From Proteobacteria bacterium UBA6920 (lineage in GTDB: Bacteria > Pseudomonadota > Gammaproteobacteria > SG8-11): a DNA stretch of 22,576 nucleotides. The position numbers and the translations under genes are program-made. The DNA is taken from contig DKAS01000152.1 in assembly GCA_002448875.1 (NCBI GenBank), forward strand, positions 1-22,576. The letters are read 5' to 3'. Shown piece by piece: positions 1 through 7,578 of the stretch. How positions within the stretch are numbered: the stretch's first letter is position 1; each line of letters begins with the position of its first letter. The notes under the pieces are model-generated. The model was not told where the DNA came from and searched no databases. It saw only the letters and a program-made list of their open reading frames with translations.

Positions 1-410
1 AGCCAGGCCGAGGGCCCGGCGTTCATTTCCTGCTGCAGCGCACCGATCAGTTGCTTGATCGCCACGCCCTCGCTGACCTTCATCGGCTGGATCTGCAGCG
101 CCAGTAACTGGCGCATCGCCGACGCGCCCACCGCCTGGCAGTACACCGCGACGCAGCCGGCCAGCGGCTCGAGCTTGCTCACCAGCTTGTCTTCGTTACC
201 GTCCTGGGTCAGCTTGCCGAACTGCACCGCCTCCAGCAGCTGGGCCTCATCCGGTGTCACCCGGTAGATGGCAAAGCTTTCGGCCGAACCGAAGTGCTGA
301 TTGACGCATTGCATATCGCTGGTGGCGAATGCCACTTTTACCCCCGCGGAAGCCAGATCCGCACCTGCGGCCGCGCTAGCCAAGACTCGCATACGCCGTT
401 CCAGACTCAT
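1..410 (-). CDS. nifX: NifX, FeMo-co biosynthesis protein (3' end outside window)
   Basis: NifX is a small carrier that binds NifB-co and FeMo-co precursors and passes them to or from NifEN during cofactor maturation in the cytoplasm. I translated 136 codons from an ATG at 410; no stop occurs before the window edge, so the C-terminus is missing. The protein opens [10 protein letters not shown], and a segment [20 protein letters not shown] (about residues 26-45) is the NifX/NafY-type core with the conserved HFG. The start is set by a strong ribosome site, AAAAGGAG, 7 bases before the ATG. The first 35 bases overlap the end of nifN, so the two are translationally coupled in a nifENX operon. Family assignment is firm; NifY or the NifB C-terminal domain share the fold but not this position after nifN. 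Confidence 0.9.
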   Translation of the reverse strand, partial: MSLERRMRVLASAAAGADLASAGVKVAFATSDMQCVNQHFGSAESFAIYRVTPDEAQLLEAVQFGKLTQDGNEDKLVSKLEPLAGCVAVYCQAVGASAMRQLLALQIQPMKVSEGVAIKQLIGALQQEMNAGPSAW

Positions 411-1791
411 GCTTCTGCTCCTTTTGATATTCGGGTTTCTGCGCCAGACTCGAAATATAGGGCTCCACCCGCCGGTGGTCGGCAGCCAGCATCATATTGG
501 CCAGATCGAACAGCGTCTGGCGCACGCCCTTGTAGCCGATGCGGCAGGTCTGGTAGCCGCCGATCAGGTCGTACAGCGGAAAGCCAAAGCGCAGAATAGG
601 CAGGCGCAGGCGTTCCGCCGTGGCCACGGCATGGGAATTGCCGATCACCAGTTCGGCCCCTGCCGCCGCCGCCATCCGCTCCAGATCCTCGAGATCGCCG
701 ATTTTCACCGTCGGCACGCGCATTTCTTCCATTTCCACGCCCCGGCTCGGCACTACCGCCGCCACCGTTTCCGCGCCCATGTCCGCCGCCAGGTCGCTCC
801 AGGCACGCAAGCCGTCGGCATCCTGAGCGATGGCGAACCGCGCCATGCCCAGCATGAAATGCGTATCCAGCATCGCATCCTGCAACTGAGCGCGCTGCCG
901 CTCCAGCTTGTCCGGGACGGGACACTGCGCCAGCTCGGCCAGCAGACAGACCAGCGCATCCACGGTAGACATGCTCATCAGATGCGGCAGGCGGTGCACC
1001 GGCACGCCGGTGCGCTGCGCCAGCAGGTCCGCCGCGGCGTACAGGGACGGGCCGATCACCACCGTGGCCAGCGCGTCGCCCAGGGTGGCCAGTTCCGCCA
1101 CCGGAGTGCCACCGGTGCTGACCGGGCTGAAAGCGTCGTCACCCAGATGCCCGTCCAGGGAGTCGCCCAGATCCGGCAACAGCAGCGGGCGCAGACCGAA
1201 GCTCTCGATGAGTTCCTTCAGCGCCTCCACGTCGCCCGGGCCCAGCAGGGAGCCGGCCAGGACATTGATTTGTTTCCTGCGGCTGCCCGGCCGCGTACCG
1301 GCGGCCGCCGCCTCCGGCACCAGGCTGGCGATCATGGCGCGCACCGCCGCCGCAAAGCCGGTTTCGAAACAACCGCTGAAATCGGGCGTGTTCACCGCCA
1401 CTACCTTGATATGATCGTATTGCGGATAGCTGCTGCGGAACTTCTTTACCGCCAGCTGCACATCGCAACCCTGGGTTTCCGCCAGGCCGGTGGTGGGCAC
1501 GCCAATCAGCGCCGGTTTGGCTTTGTCGGCGATGGCGCGCAGACCCTCGACCACATTGTCGTCGGCGCCCATGACCGAGCTGACCTGGTCCATGGCGGTG
1601 GTCTGCAGAGGGACCGGTTCGCGGAAATGGCGCACGAAAAACACTTTGCCGAAAGCGGTACACCCCTGGCTGCCATGCATCATCGGCATCGCGCGGTTGA
1701 TACCGAGAAAAGCCAGCGACGCGCCTACGGTCTGGCTGGTTTTTAGCGGGCTGACGGACAGTGCTTTATCGCGTTTGCTGATTTGCGCCAT
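376..1791 (-). CDS. nifN: NifN, FeMo-co assembly scaffold beta subunit
   Basis: NifN pairs with NifE as the alpha2beta2 scaffold on which NifB-co is matured into FeMo-co with Mo and homocitrate before transfer to NifDK. The 471-residue length is normal for the family. The N-terminal part has the nitrogenase component-1 fold motif [16 protein letters not shown], whose cysteine is residue 44, the P-cluster-like ligand position of A. vinelandii NifN. Later it reads [14 protein letters not shown], typical of NifN. The protein lacks the full ligand set of NifK, which fits a scaffold rather than a catalytic subunit. Only 3 bases separate it from the nifE stop, and the nifX start lies inside its last codons. 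Transcription should come from the sigma-54 promoter upstream of nifE. Confidence 0.96.
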   Translation of the reverse strand: MAQISKRDKALSVSPLKTSQTVGASLAFLGINRAMPMMHGSQGCTAFGKVFFVRHFREPVPLQTTAMDQVSSVMGADDNVVEGLRAIADKAKPALIGVPTTGLAETQGCDVQLAVKKFRSSYPQYDHIKVVAVNTPDFSGCFETGFAAAVRAMIASLVPEAAAAGTRPGSRRKQINVLAGSLLGPGDVEALKELIESFGLRPLLLPDLGDSLDGHLGDDAFSPVSTGGTPVAELATLGDALATVVIGPSLYAAADLLAQRTGVPVHRLPHLMSMSTVDALVCLLAELAQCPVPDKLERQRAQLQDAMLDTHFMLGMARFAIAQDADGLRAWSDLAADMGAETVAAVVPSRGVEMEEMRVPTVKIGDLEDLERMAAAAGAELVIGNSHAVATAERLRLPILRFGFPLYDLIGGYQTCRIGYKGVRQTLFDLANMMLAADHRRVEPYISSLAQKPEYQKEQKHESGTAYASLG

Positions 1792-1794
1792 GGC

Positions 1795-3204
1795 CTATTC
1801 CCCCGCCGCCCGTGCCAGCGCCGCCGCCGGCCGGCGCCACGGCGCCGGTTCGCGCACCGCCGGCCATACCGGACTCTCCATGGTCTGCGCCAGTTGCCGC
1901 ACCAGTTCCAGCATGCCCTGGTAGCCGGCATAGCCGAATTCACGTTCCTGATTGATATCAAGAAAAGGAACCCGCGCCTTCAACGCCGTATACATATTGC
2001 GACCGCCGGCGATGAGAATGTCGGCCTGGTATTCCTTGACGATGCCGATCAGCGCTTTGGGGCTGCCGTCCTCTATCATTTTGGTGTTCTCGCCCATCAG
2101 CTGGCGAATACGCTCTTTGTCCTCTTCCGTCGACTTGCTGGTGCCGGTGGCCACCACCACCATGCCCAGATCCTGCAACGCCGAGATCACCGACCAGGAC
2201 TTCACGCCGCCGGTATAGAGCAGCACCCGCTTACCCTGCAGGCGCTGGCGCCAGGGCTGCAGCGCGGCGTGAATGCGCGCTTCCTCGCGCGCGATCAGTT
2301 GTTCGGTTCGCGCGCTCAGGTCCGCATCACCGATCAGGGCGGCGATGTCGCGCAACGCCTTGCTGGTATCGGTAATGCCGTAAAAGCTGCCTTCGAACCA
2401 CGGCGTGCCATAGCGCTCCTTGAGTTTGCGCGCCACATTGAGCATGGCTTTGGAGCAGACCATCATGTTGACTTCGGCGCGGTGCATGGTCTGCACTTCA
2501 TGGAAACGGGCGTCACCGGACAGGGTGCAGAGCACCCGGATGCCCAGCTCGTCGAACAAGGGCAGGACATACCAGAATTCACCGGCGATGTTGTACTCGC
2601 CGATCAGGTTGATATCGTGGACAGCGATTTCGGGAGTATGCGGATGGCGGGGTTTGAGCGCGGGTTCGCGCGTGCCGATCACATGTTTCACCATGGCATC
2701 GCCGGCAATGCGGTTGCCCAGGTTCTTGGTGCCGTAAAATCCCGCCGCATCCACCGGCACCACCGGCACGCCCCAGCGTTCCTGCGCCGCCTTGCAAACC
2801 GCATCCACATCGTCGCCGACCAGCGCGGGCACGCAGGTGTTGTAAACGAACACCGCCGCCGGACGATAGTCCTCCAGCGCCTGCTTGATGGACATGAACA
2901 GGCGTTTTTCGCCACGCCCCATGACAATATCCTGCTCGGTCAGATCGGTGGTCATACCGATGCGGTACAGGGTCGGGCCGCTGGAGCGGGTGCCGCGATT
3001 GTCCCAGGAGCTGCCGGCGCAGGCGATGGGACCGTGGACGATATGCGCAACGTCGGCGATCGGCAGCAAGGCGATCTGCGCGCCATCGAACGCGCAACCG
3101 CCGGCGGTGGCGCCGGGTTTGGGCTTGGCGCAACCGGATTTGGATTTCTTGTTGTGACTGCACGCGGGTTCATCCAGCAGCTCGGCGATATCTTTGGCCT
3201 TCAT
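1795..3204 (-). CDS. nifE: NifE, FeMo-co assembly scaffold alpha subunit
   Basis: NifE is the alpha subunit of the NifEN scaffold for FeMo-co maturation. An ATG also exists at 3207, but I prefer the one at 3204. It sits 5 bases after GGAG (the upstream one only 2), it gives the family N-terminus [15 protein letters not shown], and it places cysteines at 37, 62, 124 and 250, the numbering of the [4Fe-4S] and cofactor-site ligands in A. vinelandii NifE. The second half contains [11 protein letters not shown] and the usual component-1 Rossmann-like repeats. At 469 residues it is the usual length. It is the first gene of a nifENX operon and has its own sigma-54 promoter (3245-3260) and NifA site (3304-3319). 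Unlike A. vinelandii, where nifENX lies directly downstream of nifHDKTY-lrv, here unrelated plus-strand genes intervene. Confidence 0.96.
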   Translation of the reverse strand: MKAKDIAELLDEPACSHNKKSKSGCAKPKPGATAGGCAFDGAQIALLPIADVAHIVHGPIACAGSSWDNRGTRSSGPTLYRIGMTTDLTEQDIVMGRGEKRLFMSIKQALEDYRPAAVFVYNTCVPALVGDDVDAVCKAAQERWGVPVVPVDAAGFYGTKNLGNRIAGDAMVKHVIGTREPALKPRHPHTPEIAVHDINLIGEYNIAGEFWYVLPLFDELGIRVLCTLSGDARFHEVQTMHRAEVNMMVCSKAMLNVARKLKERYGTPWFEGSFYGITDTSKALRDIAALIGDADLSARTEQLIAREEARIHAALQPWRQRLQGKRVLLYTGGVKSWSVISALQDLGMVVVATGTSKSTEEDKERIRQLMGENTKMIEDGSPKALIGIVKEYQADILIAGGRNMYTALKARVPFLDINQEREFGYAGYQGMLELVRQLAQTMESPVWPAVREPAPWRRPAAALARAAGE

Positions 3205-3244
3205 CATGTCTCCGCATTTTTCCAGGAACTACTGCAGGTCCTGG

Positions 3245-3260
3245 AGCAACCCGCATGCCA
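3245..3260 (-). promoter_or_regulatory. Sigma-54 (-24/-12) promoter of nifENX
   Basis: Read on the minus strand the site is TGGCATGCGGGTTGCT. It has the invariant GG and GC with exactly 10 bases between them, and matches the consensus TGGCAC-N5-TTGC(A/T) at all but one core position. Transcription would start near 3234, about 30 bases before the nifE ATG. A NifA site lies 70-85 bases upstream of that start. Confidence 0.85.
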
Positions 3261-3303
3261 GGAGTTAACACATTGTTTTATAAATAATTAATGGAAAACT
3301 CTT

Positions 3304-3319
3304 TGTCGTAAATGCAACA
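3304..3319. promoter_or_regulatory. NifA upstream activator sequence for nifENX
   Basis: The sequence TGTCGTAAATGCAACA is a perfect TGT-N10-ACA NifA-binding motif. It is centred about 78 bases upstream of the predicted nifE transcription start, within or just inside the usual range. The motif is palindromic and gives no direction of its own; the only -24/-12 element I see next to it faces nifE. Confidence 0.8.
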
Positions 3320-3517
3320 ATTTCCGCCCGCCGTGGATGGCATGCGACAACGCCCGCAAGCGTCGCAGCACGGCGGGATGAGAGAGCCGGTGCTGCACAG
3401 CAACCGCTGGCGCCGACGGGAGACAGAGCATATGATGCAATCTCGCTGCGCTGCCGAGTTGCTCAACCGACGCGGCGCACAAGCAAAGGATGTTGGAAGC
3501 GATGAGGACAGGCAACC

Positions 3518-4075
3518 ATGGCCAAACACTATGCAGAATTAACGGATAAACTGCGGTTTTTCATCGCCGAGCAGAAGATTTTCTTTGTCGGCACCGCCAC
3601 CGCCGACGGCCGGGTGAATATTTCCCCCAAGGGCATGGACTCCCTGCGGGTACTGTCACCCACCCGGGTGATTTGGCTCAACGTCACCGGCAGCGGCAAC
3701 GAAACCGCCGCCCATGTGCAAACGCAACCACGCATGACGCTGATGTTCTGTGCCTTCAACGGTGATCCTGTCATCTTGCGCCTGTATGGTGAAGCCCGCG
3801 CCGTGCACCACACCGATGCCGCTTGGCCGGATCTGATCGCCCGCTTTCCGCCCTTGCCCGGCGCCCGTCAGATCTTCGATGTGCATCTCGATCTGGTGCA
3901 GACTTCCTGCGGCATGGCGGTCCCGAATTTCAGCTATGAGTCGGAGCGCAGCTTGCTCAATGACTGGGCTACCAGGAAAGGCCCGGTGGAATTGCAAAAA
4001 TACTGGGCGGAAAAGAACCAACGCAGCCTGGACGGCCTGGAAACGCATATCTTGACTAAAAATGGGATAACCTGA
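3518..4075 (+). CDS. Pyridoxamine 5'-phosphate oxidase-like flavin-binding protein
   Basis: This 185-residue protein has the split-barrel FMN-binding fold of the pyridoxamine 5'-phosphate oxidase (PNPOx) superfamily. The N-terminal part KIFFVGTATADGRVNISPKG (about residues 20-39) is the typical first strand pair and loop, followed by WLNVTGSGNETAAHV and RMTLMFCAFNG, the dimer-face strands. The C-terminal tail YESERSLLNDWATRKG is common in one PNPOx-like subfamily whose substrate is unknown. It is probably a cytoplasmic flavin- or F420-type redox protein and not a true PdxH, because it lacks the PLP-binding C-terminal region. It is divergent from nifE and no NifA-type promoter faces it. AGG lies 5 bases before the ATG. 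Whether it serves nitrogen fixation is unknown. Fold assignment is good; function is not assigned. Confidence 0.82.
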   Translation: MAKHYAELTDKLRFFIAEQKIFFVGTATADGRVNISPKGMDSLRVLSPTRVIWLNVTGSGNETAAHVQTQPRMTLMFCAFNGDPVILRLYGEARAVHHTDAAWPDLIARFPPLPGARQIFDVHLDLVQTSCGMAVPNFSYESERSLLNDWATRKGPVELQKYWAEKNQRSLDGLETHILTKNGIT

Positions 4076-4344
4076 GACTCCGCACGTTGGGGTGGGCATG
4101 CCTTCTTTTTTTTTATACTTATACCGTATTCGTATTTCCCCATCCCGTGCCACAATTAATCGCCTTGGGCATTTTCACCTTAATTATTAAGGTTCCATAT
4201 TTTGCCCATAGCATAAAGTCGAGGGTTAATTTGCCGATAAAACATTCACAAAACGCTAGCTTAATAGATTTTAATACTGGTTACCCACTACTATTGAGAC
4301 GGTATATTGTACTATGTGCCACTTTAATAGTTAGTAGTCGCTCC
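4076..4344. other. AT-rich gene-free stretch
   Basis: The base composition falls sharply relative to the GC-rich genes on both sides. Just after the PNPOx-like gene there is GGGGTGGGCATGCC followed by nine T's at 4108-4116, a possible but weakly folded terminator. A perfect interrupted palindrome, CCTTAATTATTAAGG, lies at 4178-4192, and 7-base inverted arms (ACTACTA / TAGTAGT) lie at 4287-4293 and 4332-4338. I find no convincing open frame, no TGT-N10-ACA and no GG-N10-GC sigma-54 element. It most likely carries the sigma-70-type promoter and operator of the three-gene operon downstream, but I cannot fix the -35/-10. Confidence 0.45.
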
Positions 4345-4349
4345 CGGAA

Positions 4350-4459
4350 CTGGGCGTAGCCAGGGAATCTGAAGCAGCGGCGAGTCAACCGCCGTTTCGT
4401 TTCCGTTGCGGGGACGATGCCTGCGGCGCGGACGCAGGCAATGAGCGAAGAACGGAAAC
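4350..4459 (+). ncRNA. Structured leader RNA candidate upstream of unknown three-gene operon
   Basis: Three stem-loops follow one another on the plus strand. The first is CTGG/CCAG (4350-4363). The second is CGGCG/CGCCG (4378-4382 with 4390-4394). The third is a two-tier element: a perfect 9-base outer stem GTTTCCGTT/AACGGAAAC (4399-4407 with 4451-4459) enclosing a perfect 8-base inner stem TGCCTGCG/CGCAGGCA (4418-4425 with 4433-4440). The two tiers are separated by a purine-rich internal loop, GCGGGGACGA opposite ATGAGCGAAG. That arrangement resembles a ligand-binding or protein-binding RNA more than a terminator. It ends 13 bases before the first ORF. I could not match it with confidence to a known riboswitch class. 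Confidence 0.5.
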
Positions 4460-4472
4460 CAAAGTATGGAGT

Positions 4473-4814
4473 ATGCGTAGCACACCAATCCTGTGTTTCC
4501 AGCCGGTGGATAGTTGCCTGGATTACCAGTCTTATTCCTGCGCGCTCGACCCCGAACTCCCGGTAAGCGCCTTTGCGGAAGTCCGCCAGCTTCTACGGCA
4601 GCTGGGAACCGCCGACCAGGAAAGGATGGGAGTGGTCTATGTGCGGGGACCCTGGGGATTTTTTGTCATCCCCGGGCATGGCTACCCCAGCCTGCGCGCC
4701 AGTTTCTTTTTTGATACGCCGGACGACGAAATAGAGAAAGTATTGGGGGAAATTTGCGCGGTTCTGGCCGCGCTGAATGTCAGCGAGATCGAGCAAGGAG
4801 AAAGCAATGAGTAA
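4473..4814 (+). CDS. Unrecognised 113-residue protein, first gene of V4R-like operon
   Basis: I do not recognise this protein. It is 113 residues, begins MRSTPILCF and has three cysteines in its first 23 residues (8, 15, 23). A central segment (about 53-77) is rich in Gly, Tyr and Phe (GPWGFFVIPGHGYPSLRASF), followed by an acidic stretch (DTPDDEIEKV) and a predicted helix EKVLGEICAVLAALN. There is no signal peptide or membrane segment. The ATG is unusual because GGAG ends only one base before it, too close for normal initiation, although no better in-frame start exists nearby. Its last 8 bases overlap the next gene (ATGAGTAA), so the two are coupled. Together with the structured RNA just upstream, this suggests post-transcriptional control of the operon. 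It could be a partner or chaperone of the third gene product. Confidence 0.65.
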   Translation: MRSTPILCFQPVDSCLDYQSYSCALDPELPVSAFAEVRQLLRQLGTADQERMGVVYVRGPWGFFVIPGHGYPSLRASFFFDTPDDEIEKVLGEICAVLAALNVSEIEQGESNE

Positions 4815-5217
4815 TAACAATAACGCTGGGGCCTGCACCATCGTGGTGGCCGATCTGTTCGCCAAGATCAACAACCAGCGAAAAATGATAAAAAAGCCGC
4901 CGATCGAGGAGCGCGCCCTGATATCGCGCCTCACCCTGCGTTTCAACGTCCAGGGACAGCGTTGGGTGGACTTCGCCGGCGCCAAAGTTTCCCTGACGAA
5001 GGAAGAAGTCCCCGCCCTGGAAAAAATTATCAATGATCAATTCGGCGTATTCTTCACCGGTGAAGTTGCCAGGTTGTGCATCAACCAGCAAGCCGCCAGC
5101 AGAGCCCCGCGGCGCGCCGCGGTAATCGAGGAAATGGTGGAGGAAGCAACGGAAGAACCCGAAGTGGAAGCCGTGGGATTTTTCGCCTGGTTGAAGTATC
5201 TGATCACCGGTCGCTGA
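4807..5217 (+). CDS. Unrecognised 136-residue protein, second gene of V4R-like operon
   Basis: This gene starts at an ATG inside the end of the preceding one, with AAGGAG 7 bases upstream. The protein opens with an Asn-rich tail (MSNNNNAGAC), then has a mixed alpha/beta-looking core: ISRLTLRFNVQGQRWVDFAG followed by VSLTKEEVPALEKIINDQF (about residues 38-78). After that come a basic linker (about 98-106), a run of acidic residues (EEMVEEATEEPEVEA) and a short hydrophobic end, VGFFAWLKYLITGR. That end is too short for a typical transmembrane helix but could attach peripherally to a membrane or protein surface. No family is recognised. The acidic region plus hydrophobic tip could be an interaction tail. 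Confidence 0.75.
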   Translation: MSNNNNAGACTIVVADLFAKINNQRKMIKKPPIEERALISRLTLRFNVQGQRWVDFAGAKVSLTKEEVPALEKIINDQFGVFFTGEVARLCINQQAASRAPRRAAVIEEMVEEATEEPEVEAVGFFAWLKYLITGR

Positions 5218-5275
5218 CGGTTGCGCCGGCGCTACCCGCAACAGAACATATTACAAATTTCCAACAGGAGGCAGG

Positions 5276-6469
5276 ATGGCACCCAAGATCACCAACGAGC
5301 ATGGGCAGACTTATATCGGCGGTCTGAATCGGGTATACCATTGCAACTATTACAACGCTTACCTGCAAACCGCCGTGCTGCTGTCCGACGGTGCCGGCGA
5401 TTGCCAGCCCCGGCGCCTGCTGGCCGACGCGGTGGTACCCCTGGTACGGCGGCTGCGCAAGGCCGGCTACTCCGACCAGGAACTGCGCGAGGAATTTTCC
5501 TTCTGCGGTTTCGGCAAGCTGCGCCACACGCCGATCACCAACGAGTGGTTGACGCCGACATCGCACTACGGGCAGGCAGCGATCATGCAAGGCCAGGCCG
5601 AACGCAGCTGCTTTTTCAATGTGGGCTATATCGCCGGCATGACCGATCAGGAGATCGAGGAAACCATGTGCAAGCAGATGCGTGCGCCGGTGGATCTGTA
5701 TAAGAGCAAAGGCCCTCTGCATGCCATCGACGACTATCTGAAACGTCCGCCCACGCTGCGTCCGGCGCCGCCACGCTTCGGCTTTCAGGATTGTCAGGCG
5801 TTCGATACCGTGGTCGACGAAGGCGCCATCATCCAGGCGGTGAGCGGCCTGCCCCTGTTCGGCAAATCTGGCGTGCAGGACACCGGTTTGATCGATGCCT
5901 TCGGCGTGGTGCTGACCAACCATTTCGCCGATTACTACAATTACATCTCCTACGAATCCTATTACGGCATGCTGCGCGCCGGCCTGCCCCTGGACCAGAC
6001 CAAGGACGTTTTCATTCAAGGCGGGCATGTCTGCGCATTCAACACCTTCGGCGGCATCATGTCCAGCCCGGAATGGGACGCCGTGGTCAGACCGATGTGC
6101 CGCAACGATCAGGACTGGATTCACGGCATGATCGCCATCGTCAACGCCCTGGGCTGGGGCGTGTGGCGGGTCGAAAAAATCGTGCCCGGCAGGGAACTGG
6201 TCATTCGCGTCTACAACTCCTACGAGGGCGTAGGCTACAAGCGGATGTACGGTGAAACCAAGGAGCTTGAAACCTCGTTCCTGATCCTCGGCGGGGTGCA
6301 GGGTCTGGCGCATCTGTTCTGGAAAATCGATATCAAAAAGCGCCCGAAACTGTCCCAGGAATTCTACACCACGGTGTTCAATTCCCCGGAAAACAAATTC
6401 TCGGTCAAGCAGACCCACAGCATCGCCGCCGGTCATGAGTACGACCGGGTGGTGGCCTGGCGCAAGTGA
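5276..6469 (+). CDS. Tandem V4R-like domain protein of unknown function
   Basis: The 397-residue protein looks like two copies of one domain. The first copy has YHCNYYNAYL (about 20-29), GFGKLR (about 77-82) and FFNVGYIAGM. The second has NHFADYYNYISYESYYG (about 219-235), LGWGVWRVEKI, ELVIRVYNSYE and FLILGGVQGL. The GWG-then-strand-then-NSYE order resembles V4R (4-vinyl reductase) domains, a small-molecule-binding fold found in BchJ and in sensor domains of some bacterial activators; this is a pattern match by eye. Eight or so cysteines and paired histidines could bind metal or heme. No DNA-binding, membrane or export segment is visible. The start has AGGAGG 6 bases upstream. It closes a three-gene plus-strand operon inserted between nifENX and the nifH operon. 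A link to the 2-amino-thiazoline-4-carboxylate hydrolase family is an alternative I cannot exclude. Confidence 0.8.
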   Translation: MAPKITNEHGQTYIGGLNRVYHCNYYNAYLQTAVLLSDGAGDCQPRRLLADAVVPLVRRLRKAGYSDQELREEFSFCGFGKLRHTPITNEWLTPTSHYGQAAIMQGQAERSCFFNVGYIAGMTDQEIEETMCKQMRAPVDLYKSKGPLHAIDDYLKRPPTLRPAPPRFGFQDCQAFDTVVDEGAIIQAVSGLPLFGKSGVQDTGLIDAFGVVLTNHFADYYNYISYESYYGMLRAGLPLDQTKDVFIQGGHVCAFNTFGGIMSSPEWDAVVRPMCRNDQDWIHGMIAIVNALGWGVWRVEKIVPGRELVIRVYNSYEGVGYKRMYGETKELETSFLILGGVQGLAHLFWKIDIKKRPKLSQEFYTTVFNSPENKFSVKQTHSIAAGHEYDRVVAWRK

Positions 6470-6478
6470 TCTTCGCCA

Positions 6479-6513
6479 CGAGCCGTCGCGGCGCTCAGCG
6501 CTGTGGCGGCTCG
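6479..6513. terminator. Long hairpin between convergent genes
   Basis: CGAGCCGTCGCGGCGC and GCGCTGTGGCGGCTCG form a 16-base stem with three G-U wobbles around a 3-base TCA loop. It lies 9 bases after the plus-strand stop, and the loop is the stop codon of the minus-strand LRV gene. There is no T-run on either side, so it is a transcript-end stabiliser or a factor-dependent terminator rather than a classic intrinsic one. Confidence 0.55.
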
Positions 6514-7265
6514 TCGCGCAGGCGCGCCGCGACCAGTTCGCGCACATCCCCTTCGGTATCCCGCAACAGCGACGTAATACGGGCCAGCGGCGCCTTGGCC
6601 GCCGCCGTCAAGCGCACCAGCAGATCCTCATCCGCCAGCAGCAATGCCGCCAGCTCGGCGTCACAGCGCTGCGCCACGACCCGCCTGACTTCCGGCTCGG
6701 GATCGGTGGCCAGCAACAGCAGTGATTCGGGTGGTAACCGTTCAGCCACCAGCTTGCGTACTTGCCGGTCCGGATCGCCTATCATGCGAAACAGGCGACC
6801 GGCGGGCAGGCGCCGCGCCACATAGCAACGCACGCCGTAGTCGGCATCGGTGGCGAGCAGTTCGAGTTTCTCCGGCGGCAGGCGATCAGCGACGGTGATA
6901 CGCACTTCCCGGTCCGGATCGTCGACCAGATGCAACAGACTGTCTTCCGCAACCCGATAGGCAACGGCACGCCGCACGATTTCATCGGCATCGTGCAGCA
7001 GCCTGGCCACTGCCTGGCGGGGTGCGTAACGCACGGCGATGGCGCGCCGCTCCCAGAACGCGTCTGCCAGATAGCGCTCCGCCAGCTGCGGATTGCGCTG
7101 GAAGAAACGGTCGATCTGCCGGCCGCTGGTTGCCATCACGCAGCGGTCACCGGGCACGCACCCGCCCCCGGGCAGCAGCGTGGCGTGATAGGCACAGCGG
7201 CTGCAATCGGCACGCGGCGTGCGATCAGCATCCTCCACCGTATGGTCAGCCACCCGGCCGCTCAT
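6495..7265 (-). CDS. 4Fe-4S-binding leucine-rich repeat variant (LRV) protein
   Basis: The first about 45 residues hold a cysteine cluster at 21, 24, 36 and 42 (DCSRC...GGCVPGDRC), the [4Fe-4S] site of the A. vinelandii LRV protein family. The rest consists of LRV repeats of about 24 residues with recurring patterns such as DPDREVRITVADRLPPEKLELLA, DPDRQVRKLVAERLPPESLLLLA and DPEPEVRRVVAQR, which build an all-helical superhelix. The protein is soluble; its biochemical role in nitrogen fixation is not established, and partner binding or cluster delivery is inferred from the repeat scaffold. It is the last gene of the nifH transcript, as in other nifHDKTY-lrv clusters. No good ribosome site precedes the ATG, so translation may be coupled to the gene 24 bases upstream. 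Its stop codon lies in the loop of a strong hairpin. Confidence 0.9.
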   Translation of the reverse strand: MSGRVADHTVEDADRTPRADCSRCAYHATLLPGGGCVPGDRCVMATSGRQIDRFFQRNPQLAERYLADAFWERRAIAVRYAPRQAVARLLHDADEIVRRAVAYRVAEDSLLHLVDDPDREVRITVADRLPPEKLELLATDADYGVRCYVARRLPAGRLFRMIGDPDRQVRKLVAERLPPESLLLLATDPEPEVRRVVAQRCDAELAALLLADEDLLVRLTAAAKAPLARITSLLRDTEGDVRELVAARLRDEPPQR

Positions 7266-7289
7266 AGTCGCGACCGCCGTCGCCAGTGG

Positions 7290-7562
7290 TCAATCATGGT
7301 CGGCCGCCAGGTGCGCGATTACGAGGCCGGTGGCCGCTGCCGGATCCGTTGTCAGCGACAGGCAGGTCGCGCCGCTGCTTATCAGATACATATTGAAGGT
7401 TCGCCCCCGCCGAATCGGCAAGCCGCCGTAAACATCGTCGTTGCTGCAATAGGTAAAATGCAGATCGACGAAGGCATGGCGCAGAGCCTGCACCGTTTGC
7501 TCGTCAATCTCCCGGTCCTGCAGATACGCTGCGATGCGGTCTATGGTTGCTTCCGGCAGCAT
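7290..7562 (-). CDS. DUF6129-type small nif-cluster protein
   Basis: This 90-residue protein begins MLPEATIDRIAAYLQDREID and contains HFTYCSNDDVYGGLPIRRG (about 35-53), followed by a strand-rich C-terminus (FNMYLISSGATCLSLTTDP). I recognise it as the small conserved protein, annotated as DUF6129 in my memory, that sits beside nifY and LRV genes in gammaproteobacterial nif clusters; that family name should be treated as provisional. No catalytic motif is visible. A GGGAGG ribosome site lies 4 bases before the ATG. Its neighbours on the same transcript are nifY (16 bases upstream) and the LRV gene, so it should be expressed only under nitrogen-fixing conditions. Function is unknown. Confidence 0.78.
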   Translation of the reverse strand: MLPEATIDRIAAYLQDREIDEQTVQALRHAFVDLHFTYCSNDDVYGGLPIRRGRTFNMYLISSGATCLSLTTDPAAATGLVIAHLAADHD

Positions 7563-7578
7563 GCTTCCTCCCGCGGTC

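Larger units (their letters stand above)
3205..3517. other. Divergent intergenic region nifE / PNPOx-like gene
   Basis: This gene-free stretch of about 310 bases holds the nifE sigma-54 promoter (3245-3260), an AT-rich segment (about 3272-3295) and the nifE NifA site (3304-3319). The AT-rich segment lies between promoter and activator site, where DNA bending normally helps NifA contact the polymerase, but I see no good IHF consensus. The remainder, 3320-3517, is GC-rich. It holds only short open frames with no recognisable protein, and no sigma-54 element directed at the plus-strand gene. Confidence 0.6.

Noticed and set aside
301..1746. Open frame of 481 codons on the plus strand opposite nifN
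   Set aside because: Antisense of the secure nifN gene; its composition is typical of shadow translation and there is no ribosome site.
1783..3291. Open frame of 502 codons on the plus strand opposite nifE
   Set aside because: It is a GC-driven antisense frame with His/Arg/Gln-rich, low-complexity translation and no family resemblance; nifE on the other strand is certain.
3288..3529. Short minus-strand ORFs in the nifE upstream region
   Set aside because: They cross the NifA site, have no ribosome site and no recognisable protein.
4190..4206. Possible sigma-54 element for the unknown operon
   Set aside because: The GG-to-GC spacing is 11 and not 10, the -24 half is poor, and no TGT-N10-ACA is nearby.
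4350..4459. Assignment of the structured leader to the molybdenum-cofactor, c-di-GMP or cobalamin riboswitch
   Set aside because: The Mo context made the first tempting, but I could not align the conserved cores of these classes from memory, so I leave the class open.
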